Shown: one piece after another, positions 43,416 through 52,001 of the stretch
Layout: the number at the start of each line of letters is the position of its first letter
Position numbering within the stretch: position 1 is the stretch's first letter
Assembly: GCA_963833655.1 (NCBI GenBank)
Contig: CAWHYL010000005.1
Coordinates: forward strand, 1-64,000
DNA: 64,000 nucleotides
Reading direction: 5' to 3'
Source of the DNA: 3-1-20CM-4-69-9 sp963833655
Lineage (GTDB): Bacteria; Actinomycetota; Thermoleophilia; Gaiellales; Gaiellaceae
Position numbers and translations under genes: made by a program
Notes under the pieces: model-generated
Told to the model about the DNA's origin: nothing
Database searches by the model: none
Seen by the model: only the letters and a program-made list of their open reading frames with translations

Positions 43416-44486
43416 GTGCAGATCAAAACGATCGTGGTGCTCGAGGGCGACGAAACGGGCCAGGAACTGCTGGAGGAATCGCTCCGGGTCCTCGCCCCGG
43501 ACGTCGTCGGATTCGAGCTCGAGTTTCCGCGCTTCGATCTCTCGCTCGAAGCGCGGCGGAAGACGCAGAACGCCGTTGTCCACGAGGCCGCACACGCCGT
43601 CCGCGAGCACGGGTTCGGGCTCAAAGCCGCCACGATCACGCCCGAGGGGCGCGACGACGTCGGCTCGCCCAACCGGATCCTGCGCGAGGAGATCGGCGGC
43701 CGGGTGATCGTCCGCACAGGCCGCCGCATACCCGGCGTGATCCCGCTCGGAGGCGTCCACGCGCCGATCTCGATCGTCCGGATGGCCGTCGGCGACGCCT
43801 ACGGCGCGCGGGAGTGGCGCGAGGGCGCGGGCGACGACGAGGTCGCCTTTCGCACCGAGCGGATCGAGCGGCGGATCTGCCGCTCGGTGGCCGAGTTCTC
43901 GTTCCGCCAGGCCGAGCAGGTCGGAGCGAGAGTGTTCGGCGGGCCGAAGTACACCGTCAGCCCGACGTACGAGGGGATGCTCAAGGAGGAGATGGACGCC
44001 GCGGCGGAGCGCCACCCGGAGGTCACGTACGAGCCGCAGCTGATTGACGCAACGTTCGCGCTGCTGATCGCCTCCACCGGCGACCCGCTCGTGATCCCGG
44101 CGCTCAATCGTGACGGTGACATCCTGTCCGACCTCGTCCTGCCGCTGTTCGGCTCGATCGCGGGCTCGGAGTCGCTCCTCGTCGCGTTCGGCGAGGACTA
44201 CGAGACGCGGGCGCTGCTGGCGGAGGCAGCGCACGGAACGGCCCCCTCGCTACGCGGGAAGAACGTCGCGAACCCGATGGCGATGATCCTCGCCGGTGCC
44301 GCGCTGCTGTCGAACGGCGACGACCACGAGCGCGAGGCGGGCCGCGCGATCCGCGAGGCGTGCCTGGAGGCCGTGGCGCAGGGTGTCCGCACCGCAGACC
44401 TCGGTGGAGACGCGGGCACGACGGAGTACACCGACGAGGTCATCCGCCGCGTGAAGTCGAAGCTCGAAGTCTGGGCGGCGCTCTAG
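43416..44486 (+). CDS. Isocitrate/isopropylmalate dehydrogenase family protein
   Basis: The product has 356 residues. Family features are KAATITPEGRDD, SPNRILREEIGG (phosphate/isocitrate loop), KYTVSPTYEGMLKEEMD and the metal-binding NRDGDILSDL, then AAHGTAP near the NAD(P) site. KAATITP and SPNRILR recall the eukaryotic-like NADP-isocitrate dehydrogenases, but length and order are those of the short family. The likely reaction is oxidative decarboxylation of a 2-hydroxy-dicarboxylate; isocitrate is the best guess. GTG start at 43,416. Confidence 0.8.
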   Translation: MQIKTIVVLEGDETGQELLEESLRVLAPDVVGFELEFPRFDLSLEARRKTQNAVVHEAAHAVREHGFGLKAATITPEGRDDVGSPNRILREEIGGRVIVRTGRRIPGVIPLGGVHAPISIVRMAVGDAYGAREWREGAGDDEVAFRTERIERRICRSVAEFSFRQAEQVGARVFGGPKYTVSPTYEGMLKEEMDAAAERHPEVTYEPQLIDATFALLIASTGDPLVIPALNRDGDILSDLVLPLFGSIAGSESLLVAFGEDYETRALLAEAAHGTAPSLRGKNVANPMAMILAGAALLSNGDDHEREAGRAIREACLEAVAQGVRTADLGGDAGTTEYTDEVIRRVKSKLEVWAAL

Positions 44487-45049
44487 ATCGCGGCGGCGTT
44501 GTCGAACGCGCCGGCGCTCCAGGCCTGCAGGAAGGCGCGTGCGATCTCCGGGTCGAACTGCGTGCCGGCATAGCGCTCGATCTCGGCGAGGGCGTGGAAG
44601 GACGGCAGCGCCCGCCGATACGGCCGCGTCGAGGTCATCGCGTCGAAGGCATCCACGACCGCGAGCAGCCGCGCTCCCTCGGGCACGTCCGTCCCCGGGC
44701 GTCGCGTTGGATAGCCGGCGCCGTCCCAGCGCTCGTGATGGAACAGGACGTACGGGACTGCGCGACGCGCCGGTCTGATCGGCGCGAGCAGGCACACGCC
44801 AGCCATCGGGTGCGTACGGATCTCGGCCAGCTCCTCCGGGCTGAGCGGGCCGCGCTTGCTGAGGATCCGCTCGGAGATCATCACCTTCCCGATGTCGTGC
44901 AGGCGCGCGCCCGTGCGGAGCCGCTCGACGCGGGCGCTCCCCCACCCCATCCACGTGGCGAGCCTCACCGCGAGGTCGGTCACGCGCGAGCAGTGCGCCG
45001 CCGTGGACGGGTCGCGCGCGGCCTGCGCTGAGGCGAGAGCAGCCAGCAT
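44483..45049 (-). CDS. HD-GYP domain phosphodiesterase
   Basis: The product has 188 residues and is almost only the HD-GYP domain: RLHDIGKVMI and HHERWDGAGYPT. Such domains hydrolyse cyclic di-GMP; both signature motifs are complete, so activity is likely. No sensor domain is visible, though the ATG at 45,047-45,049 is only the first convincing start. It ends in a palindromic CTAG shared with the stop codon of the convergent dehydrogenase gene. Confidence 0.85.
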   Translation of the reverse strand: MLAALASAQAARDPSTAAHCSRVTDLAVRLATWMGWGSARVERLRTGARLHDIGKVMISERILSKRGPLSPEELAEIRTHPMAGVCLLAPIRPARRAVPYVLFHHERWDGAGYPTRRPGTDVPEGARLLAVVDAFDAMTSTRPYRRALPSFHALAEIERYAGTQFDPEIARAFLQAWSAGAFDNAAAI

Positions 45050-45104
45050 CGGGCTGATCTCATTCCATCCGGACGGCGAAATCCCTCCAGGCGCCGAGTC
45101 GGCG

Positions 45105-45932
45105 CTACCGCCAGATGCCGGTGATCGGCGCCGCGTGCGCAGAGGCACCGAGCGCCGGCAGCCCCCACGCCTCCTCGATCGTCCGGAGCAAGCCGTAGTG
45201 ATCCGTCCGCCGCGCGAACGACACGCCCGGCTTGACGGCGGTGCCGAGCACGAGCGCCGGCACGTGGTTCGGAGCCGATCCCTCGTCGAACGCGACGAAG
45301 ATCGCGGTGTCCGGCACGGCGAGCAGCGGCGGGACGGTATGCGCAAGCCAGCGGTCACCGATGCGAACCGAGCAGTCGTGCATCGAGTGGCAGATGTCCG
45401 GGACGACGAGCGCGAAGTCCGGCAGCTGCCCCGCGCGCAGGTCGAGCGCGAGCTGCGTCAGCGGAACGACGCGTCGCCGCCGCGCCGGGCTCCCGGCGAT
45501 GTCCCGGAAGTAGAGGAACGGGTCGTGCTTCTTCGCATAGCGGCCGGCGAAGGCACCGGTGAACCCCGGGCGCGGCAGGCCCTCGGCGTACGTCTTCCAG
45601 CTGCGGCCCGCCCCCTCGAGCGTGTCGGCGAGGCTGCGACCGGTGACGGTGCAGCTCGTGCAGTCCGAACGAATGCCGTGCGTCCCGCCGGAGACGAGCG
45701 CCAGGTAGTTCGGGAGGCTCGGATGTGCGACGCCGTGGTAGTCGCGCAACTGCGCGTAGCTGCGCGCGAGGCGCGTGAACGTCGGCGCATCCCGCGCGCC
45801 GATCACCTGGTGCTCTTCCTTGTTCTCGAAGACGATGACGATCACGTGCGCGAACTGCGGCACGGGAGCGGCGGCCTGCGCCGACGGAAGCGCGACGGCG
45901 GCAAGCAGCGCGAGGACGGCGACCGCCTTCAC
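45105..45932 (-). CDS. Secreted phosphoesterase (acid phosphatase / phospholipase C family)
   Basis: The product has 275 residues. A signal peptide covers about 1-21 (AVLALLAAVALPSAQA). The phosphoesterase fold shows IVFENKEEHQVIG, HPSLPNYLALVSGGTHGI and VAFDEGSAPNHV with metal-binding acidic and His residues. It would release phosphate from organic phosphoesters or lipids outside the membrane. It starts with GTG in the stop codon of the DedA gene (GTGA), so the pair is coupled. Confidence 0.85.
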   Translation of the reverse strand: MKAVAVLALLAAVALPSAQAAAPVPQFAHVIVIVFENKEEHQVIGARDAPTFTRLARSYAQLRDYHGVAHPSLPNYLALVSGGTHGIRSDCTSCTVTGRSLADTLEGAGRSWKTYAEGLPRPGFTGAFAGRYAKKHDPFLYFRDIAGSPARRRRVVPLTQLALDLRAGQLPDFALVVPDICHSMHDCSVRIGDRWLAHTVPPLLAVPDTAIFVAFDEGSAPNHVPALVLGTAVKPGVSFARRTDHYGLLRTIEEAWGLPALGASAHAAPITGIWR

Positions 45933-46519
45933 GCGTTCTCCTCGACGACGCGTCGCCGCCAGACGTGCACGATGACGATCAGCGCGACGACTCCGAGCAC
46001 CCCCACGATCGCCGCGTACACGCCGTAGCGCGCAAGCGCATCGGCCGCCGCCTTGCCTGCGTAGTACGCGAGTAGCCCGACGCCGACGGCCCACGCGATT
46101 CCGCCGAGCGCGTTCCAGAAGAGGAAGCGCCACCACGACATCTCGGTGATGCCTGCCATCCACGCACCCGTGACGCGGAGCCCTCCGAAGAAGCGCGCGA
46201 GGAAGACGGCCTTGCCGCCGTGCCGCTCGAAGAAACGCTCCGCCGGGGGTAACACGCGCTCCGCGTGCCGTCGGACTCGGCTGTAGCGATACAGGAGCGG
46301 GCGCGCCGCCTTGCGTCCGATCCAGTAGCCGATGTTGTCGCCGATGATCGCCGCGACGGCTGCGACCACGATCACTGCCTCGATCGAGAGGTGGTGCTTG
46401 GCCGCGAGCAGCGCTGCCGTGATCAGCGCGGTTTCGCCCGGCAGCCAGAGGCCGGCGCTCTCGAGACACACGATCCCGAACAGGAACCAGAGCCCGTAGT
46501 GCTCGATGAAGTGCGTCAC
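45929..46519 (-). CDS. DedA/SNARE-associated family membrane protein
   Basis: The product has about 196 residues with five membrane-associated helices. The DedA signature is present: ESAGLWLPGETALITAA, GDNIGYWIGRKAA, FLARFFGGLRVTGAWMAG. DedA proteins move undecaprenyl phosphate or phospholipids across the membrane. The GTG at 46,517-46,519 is chosen because an upstream ATG at 46,553-46,555 would overlap the start of the divergent pntAA; that longer form is not excluded. Confidence 0.85.
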   Translation of the reverse strand: MTHFIEHYGLWFLFGIVCLESAGLWLPGETALITAALLAAKHHLSIEAVIVVAAVAAIIGDNIGYWIGRKAARPLLYRYSRVRRHAERVLPPAERFFERHGGKAVFLARFFGGLRVTGAWMAGITEMSWWRFLFWNALGGIAWAVGVGLLAYYAGKAAADALARYGVYAAIVGVLGVVALIVIVHVWRRRVVEENA

Positions 46520-46547
46520 CGTCGTCCAGGCTACGTAAGATCGCCTC

Positions 46548-47633
46548 GTGCGCATCGGCGTCCCGCGGGAGCTCGAGCCGGGCGAGCGCCGAGTGGCTCT
46601 CGTCCCGGACGCGGTCACGCGGCTCGCCGGGAGTGGGTTCGACATCGTCGTCGAGTCGCGCGCCGGCGTGGAAGCAGCGTTTCCGGATGACGCCTACCGC
46701 GAGGCAGGCGCGACCGTCTCCGACGCCGTTTGGGACGCCGACGCGGTGGCGAAGGTGCGCAAGCCGACCGCGGAGGAGACGGCTCGACTCCGCAGCGGCC
46801 AGGTGTTGATCGGGTTTCTCGAGCCACTCACGGACGCAACCGGCATCGAGCGGCTCGGCGCCCTCGGTGTGTACGGCTTCGCGATGGAGTCGATCCCACG
46901 CACGACGCGCGCGCAGCCGATGGACGCGCTCTCCTCGCAGGCGACGGTCTCGGGCTACAAGGCGGTGGTGATCGCCGCCGAACGGCTGCCGCGGTTCTTC
47001 CCGATGCTGATGACGGCGGCGGGCACGGTCGCGCCGGCGAAGGTGCTCGTCCTCGGTGCCGGCGTCGCAGGGCTGCAGGCGATCGCCACCGCCCGCCGGC
47101 TGGGCGCCGTCGTCTCGGGCTTCGACGTGCGGCCGGTCGTGCGCGAGCAGGTGGAGAGCCTCGGCGCGACGTTCCTCGATCTCGGCGTCGTCGGCGAGGA
47201 GACGGCGGGCGGCTACGCACGTGAGCTGACCGCGGACGAGCAGCAACGGCAGCAGGAGGCGCTCGAGGAGCGCATCCCGGACTTCGACGCCGTCGTGACG
47301 ACGGCGCTCGTCCCCGGCAGGCCTGCTCCGATCCTGATCCCGGCGAGCGCAGTCGAGAAGATGCGCCCCGGCTCGGTGATCGTCGACCTCGCAGCCGAGA
47401 CCGGCGGGAATTGCGAGCTGACCCAGCCGGGCGAGGTCGTCGCGCGCGACGGCGTCACGATCGTCGGCCTGCTGAATCTGCCGTCGACGATGCCATTCCA
47501 CGCGAGCCAGCTGTACGCGCGCAACGTGTCGTCGCTGCTCCAGCACCTCGCGCCCGACGGGCAGCTCGCGCTCGACTGGGACGACGAGATCACCGCGGGC
47601 GCCTGCGTGACGCGCCAGGAGGTGGCGGCGTGA
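46548..47633 (+). CDS. pntAA: NAD(P) transhydrogenase alpha subunit, part 1
   Basis: The product has 361 residues. The NAD-binding domain I shows RIGVPRELEPGERRVALVPD at the N-terminus, the RQD-loop region and the Rossmann motif VLGAGVAGLQAIATARRLG. It uses NADH, pairing with the membrane parts to reduce NADP by the proton gradient. GTG start at 46,548. pntAB starts in its stop codon. Confidence 0.95.
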   Translation: MRIGVPRELEPGERRVALVPDAVTRLAGSGFDIVVESRAGVEAAFPDDAYREAGATVSDAVWDADAVAKVRKPTAEETARLRSGQVLIGFLEPLTDATGIERLGALGVYGFAMESIPRTTRAQPMDALSSQATVSGYKAVVIAAERLPRFFPMLMTAAGTVAPAKVLVLGAGVAGLQAIATARRLGAVVSGFDVRPVVREQVESLGATFLDLGVVGEETAGGYARELTADEQQRQQEALEERIPDFDAVVTTALVPGRPAPILIPASAVEKMRPGSVIVDLAAETGGNCELTQPGEVVARDGVTIVGLLNLPSTMPFHASQLYARNVSSLLQHLAPDGQLALDWDDEITAGACVTRQEVAA

Positions 47634-47941
47634 GCCACGGGCTGCTGCTCTCGTTCGAGATCACGATCCTCGTGCTCGCGATCTTTCTCGGCTTCGAGGT
47701 CATCTCGAAGGTGCCGACCCTGCTGCACACGCCGCTGATGTCGGGCACGAACGCCATTCATGGGATCGTCATCGTCGGCGCGATGCTCGTCGCCGGCGCC
47801 GGCCACAAGGACACGCTGACGACGGTCATCGGCCTGGTCGCGGTCGTGCTCGCGTCGGCGAACGTCGTGGGCGGCTTCGTCGTGACCGACCGGATGCTCG
47901 AGATGTTCAAGAAGCGGGAGCGCAAAGAGCCCGACTCGTGA
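47630..47941 (+). CDS. pntAB: NAD(P) transhydrogenase alpha subunit, part 2 (membrane)
   Basis: The product has 103 residues and three membrane helices (ITILVLAIFLGFEVISKVP, NAIHGIVIVGAMLVAG, TTVIGLVAVVLASANVVGG). The split alpha subunit is the three-gene arrangement known from Rhodospirillum and many actinobacteria. It overlaps pntAA and pntB by four bases each (GTGA). Confidence 0.93.
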   Translation: MSHGLLLSFEITILVLAIFLGFEVISKVPTLLHTPLMSGTNAIHGIVIVGAMLVAGAGHKDTLTTVIGLVAVVLASANVVGGFVVTDRMLEMFKKRERKEPDS

Positions 47942-49335
47942 GTCGCGAGACCACGAACCTGCTCTATCTGGTCACGATCGTGACGTTCGTGGTGGCATTG
48001 CGGTTCCTGTCGAACCCCGCCACCGCGCGTCGCGGCAACCAGATCGGCGCGGCCGGGATGCTCCTGGCGATCGTCGTGACGTTCCTACAGGACTCGGTCG
48101 TCAGCTACTGGGAGATCGGGGTCGGAATGGCGATCGGCGGCGCCTTCGGCCTGGTCGCCGCGCGCAAGGTGCGGATGACGGCGATGCCGCAGATGGTCGC
48201 GCTGTTCAACGGCGTCGGCGGCGGCGCGGCGGCGCTGATCGCGCTGGCGGAATTCCACAACATCGCGCCCGATCCGGGGACGTTGCAGAAGGACATCAGC
48301 GCGTCGATCGTGCTCTCCGCGATCATCGGCAGCATCTCGTTCGCCGGCTCGATGGTGGCGTTCGCCAAGCTGCAGGAGCTGATCGGCGGCCGGCCGATCG
48401 TCTATCCGCTGCAGCAGGCGACCAATGCGCTGCTGTTCGCGGCCCTGCTCGCCGCGGCGATCGCGATCGTCAGCGGCACCGAACGGCAGTGGCTGATGTG
48501 GGCGCTCGTCGGCGGATCGCTGCTGTTCGGCGTGCTGTTCGTCGTGCCGATCGGCGGCGCCGACATGCCCGTCGTCATCTCACTGCTGAACGCGTTCACC
48601 GGGCTGGCGGCGGCTGCGACCGGTTTCGAACTCGAGAACAACGTCCTGATCGTGAGCGGGATGCTCGTCGGCGCGTCCGGAACGATGCTGACGATCCTGA
48701 TGGGCCGCGCGATGAACCGGTCGATCACGAACGTCCTGTTCGGCGCGTTCGGGCAACTGGCGCCGTCGGCGGCGGGCGCGCCGGCGGCCGGGGCGACAGA
48801 CGGGCAGGTTCGCTCCGCCAGCGCCGAAGACGTCGCGGTGATGCTCGCCTACGCGCACAAGGTCGTCTTCGTCCCCGGCTACGGGATGGCAGTCGCGCAG
48901 GCGCAGCACGACGTGCACACGCTCGCCGACCTGCTCGAGGCGCGCGGCGTCGAGGTGTCGTACGCGATCCATCCCGTCGCCGGACGGATGCCGGGCCACA
49001 TGAACGTCCTGCTCGCCGAGGCCAACGTCCCGTACCCGCAGCTGAAGGAGATGGACGAGGCGAACAACGAGTTCGCGCGGACGGACGTCGCCCTCGTCAT
49101 CGGCGCGAACGACGTCGTCAATCCCGACGCGCGCAACAACCAGGGCAGCCCCATCTACGGCATGCCGATCCTCAACGTCGACGAGTCGCAGCAGGTCGTC
49201 GTGCTGAAGCGCAGCATGAATCCCGGCTTCGCCGGGATCGAGAACCCGCTCTTCCTGAACCCGAAGACGGTCATGCTCTTCGGCGACGCGAAGGAGTCGG
49301 TCGACAAGCTGGCCGCGTCGGTCAAGACTCTCTGA
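47938..49335 (+). CDS. pntB: NAD(P) transhydrogenase beta subunit
   Basis: The product has 465 residues. About nine N-terminal membrane helices form the proton channel, and the NADP-binding domain III occupies the last 180 residues: VPGYGMAVAQAQHDV, HPVAGRMPGHMNVLLAEA and GANDVVNPDARNN. The enzyme supplies NADPH, which fits the nearby thioredoxin reductase and glutamate dehydrogenase demands. Starts with GTG inside the pntAB stop. Confidence 0.96.
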   Translation: MSRETTNLLYLVTIVTFVVALRFLSNPATARRGNQIGAAGMLLAIVVTFLQDSVVSYWEIGVGMAIGGAFGLVAARKVRMTAMPQMVALFNGVGGGAAALIALAEFHNIAPDPGTLQKDISASIVLSAIIGSISFAGSMVAFAKLQELIGGRPIVYPLQQATNALLFAALLAAAIAIVSGTERQWLMWALVGGSLLFGVLFVVPIGGADMPVVISLLNAFTGLAAAATGFELENNVLIVSGMLVGASGTMLTILMGRAMNRSITNVLFGAFGQLAPSAAGAPAAGATDGQVRSASAEDVAVMLAYAHKVVFVPGYGMAVAQAQHDVHTLADLLEARGVEVSYAIHPVAGRMPGHMNVLLAEANVPYPQLKEMDEANNEFARTDVALVIGANDVVNPDARNNQGSPIYGMPILNVDESQQVVVLKRSMNPGFAGIENPLFLNPKTVMLFGDAKESVDKLAASVKTL

Positions 49336-49360
49336 ACGGCGCGCCGCCTACGATTGCCGC

Positions 49361-50464
49361 GTGATCGCGAAGGTGCTCTTCTGGGCGTCGCTCGGCGCGC
49401 TCGTGTGGACGCAGGTCGGGTATCCGCTGTTCGCGGCGCTGCTCGCGCGCCTGCGCGCGCGGCCGGTGCGGAAGGGCGACTTCCTGCCGCGGGTCAGCCT
49501 CGTCGTCGCCGCGCACAACGAGGAGTCGGTGATCAAGCGCCGGCTCGAGAACCTGCTCGCACTCGATTACCCACCGGAGCTGCTCGAGATCGTCGTCGCG
49601 TCGGACGCGTCGACGGACGGCACGGACGCGCTCGTCGAAGCGGTCGCGGCGCGTGAGCCGCGCGTGCGGCTCCTGCGCGCGCCGCGCGGCGGCAAGGTCG
49701 CCGCGCAGAACCTCGCCGTCCGGGAGACGGACGGCGAGATCCTCGCCTTCTCCGATGCCAACGCACAGTGGAAGCCGGACGCGCTGCGCAGCCTGGTCAG
49801 CAACTTCGCCGATCCCGATGTGGCGTACGTCTGCGGCGGTCACTACTACGAGGCGGCCGACGGCACGAACCGCGAGGGCACGTACTGGCGCTGGGAAGCA
49901 TGGCTGCGCCGCAACGAGTCGCAGCTCGGGTCGATCACCGGCGGGATCGGGCCGATCTACGCCGTCCGCCGCAGCGACTACGTCGACGTCGATCCGCGCT
50001 TCGGCCACGATCTCGCGCTGCCGTACCTGATGGTGCAGCACGGCCGTCGAGCCGTCTTCGAGCCGGATGCGGTCGCCTGGGAGAAACCGTCACGGCACAT
50101 CGAGGACGAGTACCGGCGCAAGGTGCGCATGTTCGAGCACTGCTGGCTGATCGTCCTGCGCGGAAAGATGCTGCGCCGGCTCGGGCCGACGTACCTGCTC
50201 GAGATCGTGTCGCACCGCCACCTGCGCTATGCGAGCGGGCTGCTGCATCTCGTCCTGCTCGGCTCGTCGATCGCACTCGTGCGAGACGGAGTGATCTACG
50301 ACATCGCGCTCGCCGCGCAGCTCCTGCTGCTGCTCGCCGCCGCGCTCGGTGTCGGGATCGCGCGCTACTACGTCCTCGTCACGTGGGCGACGGTCGTGTC
50401 ACTCGTCCGCTACCTGCGCTTCGGCGTGCCGGCCGTGTGGGCGAAGGCAGAAGGCACCCGGTGA
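49361..50464 (+). CDS. Family 2 glycosyltransferase with C-terminal membrane helices
   Basis: The product has 367 residues. An N-terminal membrane helix (about 3-22) precedes the GT-A domain: LVVAAHNEESVIKRRLENLL, ASDASTDGTDALVE, FSDANA as the metal-binding DxD-like site, and RRKVRMFEHCW. Two to three membrane helices close the protein. It probably adds a sugar to a lipid-linked exopolysaccharide precursor at the cytoplasmic face. The sugar transferase gene starts in its stop codon, so the two act together. Confidence 0.88.
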   Translation: MIAKVLFWASLGALVWTQVGYPLFAALLARLRARPVRKGDFLPRVSLVVAAHNEESVIKRRLENLLALDYPPELLEIVVASDASTDGTDALVEAVAAREPRVRLLRAPRGGKVAAQNLAVRETDGEILAFSDANAQWKPDALRSLVSNFADPDVAYVCGGHYYEAADGTNREGTYWRWEAWLRRNESQLGSITGGIGPIYAVRRSDYVDVDPRFGHDLALPYLMVQHGRRAVFEPDAVAWEKPSRHIEDEYRRKVRMFEHCWLIVLRGKMLRRLGPTYLLEIVSHRHLRYASGLLHLVLLGSSIALVRDGVIYDIALAAQLLLLLAAALGVGIARYYVLVTWATVVSLVRYLRFGVPAVWAKAEGTR

Positions 50465-51039
50465 ATCGCGCGGTCGACGCGGCGCTCGCCGGGGCCACGC
50501 TCGCGCTGACCGGCCCGGTACTGGCGGCGGCGGCCGTCGCGATCAAGCTCGACGACGGCGGCCCCGTCCTGTATCGGCAACGGCGCGTGGGACTGAACGG
50601 CGACGAGTTCGAGCTCCTGAAGCTGCGCACGATGACGGTCGGCGCTGAGGGGCAGGGCGCGGGCTGGGCCGTCAACGAGGGCGACCCGCGGATTACGCGC
50701 GCCGGCCGCGTGCTGCGGCGGCTGTCCCTCGACGAGCTGCCGCAACTCTGGAACGTCGTGCGCGGCGACATGAGCCTCGTCGGGCCGCGGCCCACGCTCG
50801 CCTACCAGGTCGAGCAGTACACGCCGCGCCAGCGCCGGCGGCTGGACGTGAAGCCGGGGATCACGGGCTGGGCGCAGATCCACGGCCGCGCGCGGCTGCC
50901 GTGGGACAAGCGCATCGAGCTGGACGTCTGGTACGTCGAGCACCGCTCGCCGCTGCTCGACCTGAAGATCCTGGCGCGCACGCCGGCGGCGCTGTTCGCG
51001 GGCACATACAAGGGCGACACCGGCGGCTGGCAGCGGTGA
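50461..51039 (+). CDS. Initiating sugar-1-phosphate transferase (bacterial sugar transferase family)
   Basis: The product has 192 residues, the minimal PglC-like form. A membrane-dipping helix (LAGATLALTGPVLAAAAVAI) precedes PVLYRQRRVGLNGDEFELLK, the catalytic DELPQLWNVVRGDMSLVGPR and VKPGITGWAQIHGR. It transfers a sugar phosphate to undecaprenyl phosphate to begin glycan assembly. GTG 50,461 overlaps the glycosyltransferase stop. Confidence 0.92.
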   Translation: MNRAVDAALAGATLALTGPVLAAAAVAIKLDDGGPVLYRQRRVGLNGDEFELLKLRTMTVGAEGQGAGWAVNEGDPRITRAGRVLRRLSLDELPQLWNVVRGDMSLVGPRPTLAYQVEQYTPRQRRRLDVKPGITGWAQIHGRARLPWDKRIELDVWYVEHRSPLLDLKILARTPAALFAGTYKGDTGGWQR

Positions 51040-51971
51040 TTCGCTTCTTCAGCGGCGCGGACGTGCGCGAAGCGGTGTCGCCCGAGCGGGCGTTGGACGC
51101 GGTGCGGGAGGCGTTCGTCGCGTACGCACGCGGCGAGTGGACGATGCCGCCGAAGGTCTACGTGCCGGCGTACCCGGCGGGCGACTTTCGAGCCATGCCC
51201 GCGCTCGGCGGCGGCCACGCCTTGCTGAAGTGGGTGACGTCGTTTCCCGGCAATCCGGCGCACGGCCTGCCGACCGTTACCGGGCTCGTGCTGCTGTCGG
51301 ATGCAACGAACGGGAGGCTGAAAGCTGCGCTCGACGCGGGCGCCGTCACGGCGCTGCGGACCGGCGCGGCCGCGGTCCTGGCCGCGGAGACGCTCGGCGG
51401 TGAGGATGCGGCGACGGCGGGAGTCATCGGCGCCGGCGTCAACGGCGAGGCGGCCGCGCGCACGTTCGTCGCGCGCGGGCGGCGTGTGCTGCTGTGGGAC
51501 GTCGACCAGGGTCGCGCCGAGGCTGTGGCGGGGCGGCTCGGCGCGGACGTCGCCGCGAGCGGTGAGGAGGCCCTGTCGGCCGATGTCGTGGTGACGGTCA
51601 CGCCCGGGCGCGACGTCGTGCTGGCCGAGGGGTCGCTCCAGCCGGGGCAGCACGCCAGCCTCATGGGGGCCGACGGGCCTGGCAAGGCGGAGATCGCGGT
51701 CGCCGAGCTCGCGCGCGTGCGCGTCTTCTGCGACGACTGGGAGCAGGCGTCGCACAACGGCGACCTCGTGCACGCCGTCGACGCAGGCGTGCTCACGCGC
51801 GAGGGAGTCACGCAGCTCGGCGACGTGCTCGCAGGGACTGCGCCGGGCCGTGCGTCTCGCGACGACATCACCGTGTTCGACTCGACGGGGCTGGCGATCC
51901 AGGATCTGGCGATCGCGCTCGCTGCGATGGAACGGGCCGACGAGCTCGACCTTCCGACCTTCGCGCTCTGA
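51036..51971 (+). CDS. Ornithine cyclodeaminase / mu-crystallin family protein
   Basis: The product has 311 residues. The N-terminal substrate part (AVSPERALDAVREAFVAYA, MPPKVYVPAYP, MPALGGGHALLKWV) is followed by the Rossmann motif VIGAGVNGEAAARTFVARG. Family members act as ornithine cyclodeaminase, alanine dehydrogenase or ketimine reductase; the sequence does not decide among them. GTG 51,036 lies in the sugar transferase stop codon, an unexpected partner that suggests a modified amino acid or amino-sugar in the glycan. Confidence 0.85.
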   Translation: MIRFFSGADVREAVSPERALDAVREAFVAYARGEWTMPPKVYVPAYPAGDFRAMPALGGGHALLKWVTSFPGNPAHGLPTVTGLVLLSDATNGRLKAALDAGAVTALRTGAAAVLAAETLGGEDAATAGVIGAGVNGEAAARTFVARGRRVLLWDVDQGRAEAVAGRLGADVAASGEEALSADVVVTVTPGRDVVLAEGSLQPGQHASLMGADGPGKAEIAVAELARVRVFCDDWEQASHNGDLVHAVDAGVLTREGVTQLGDVLAGTAPGRASRDDITVFDSTGLAIQDLAIALAAMERADELDLPTFAL

Positions 51972-52001
51972 GACGCCCGGGCTCGCCGTCGCGCGAGGCG
52001 C

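Noticed and set aside
45933..47546. Long upstream extension of the secreted phosphoesterase frame to 813 residues
   Set aside because: The extension is antisense to pntAA and overlaps the DedA gene. The GTGA start at 45,932 with a signal peptide directly after it is the credible beginning.
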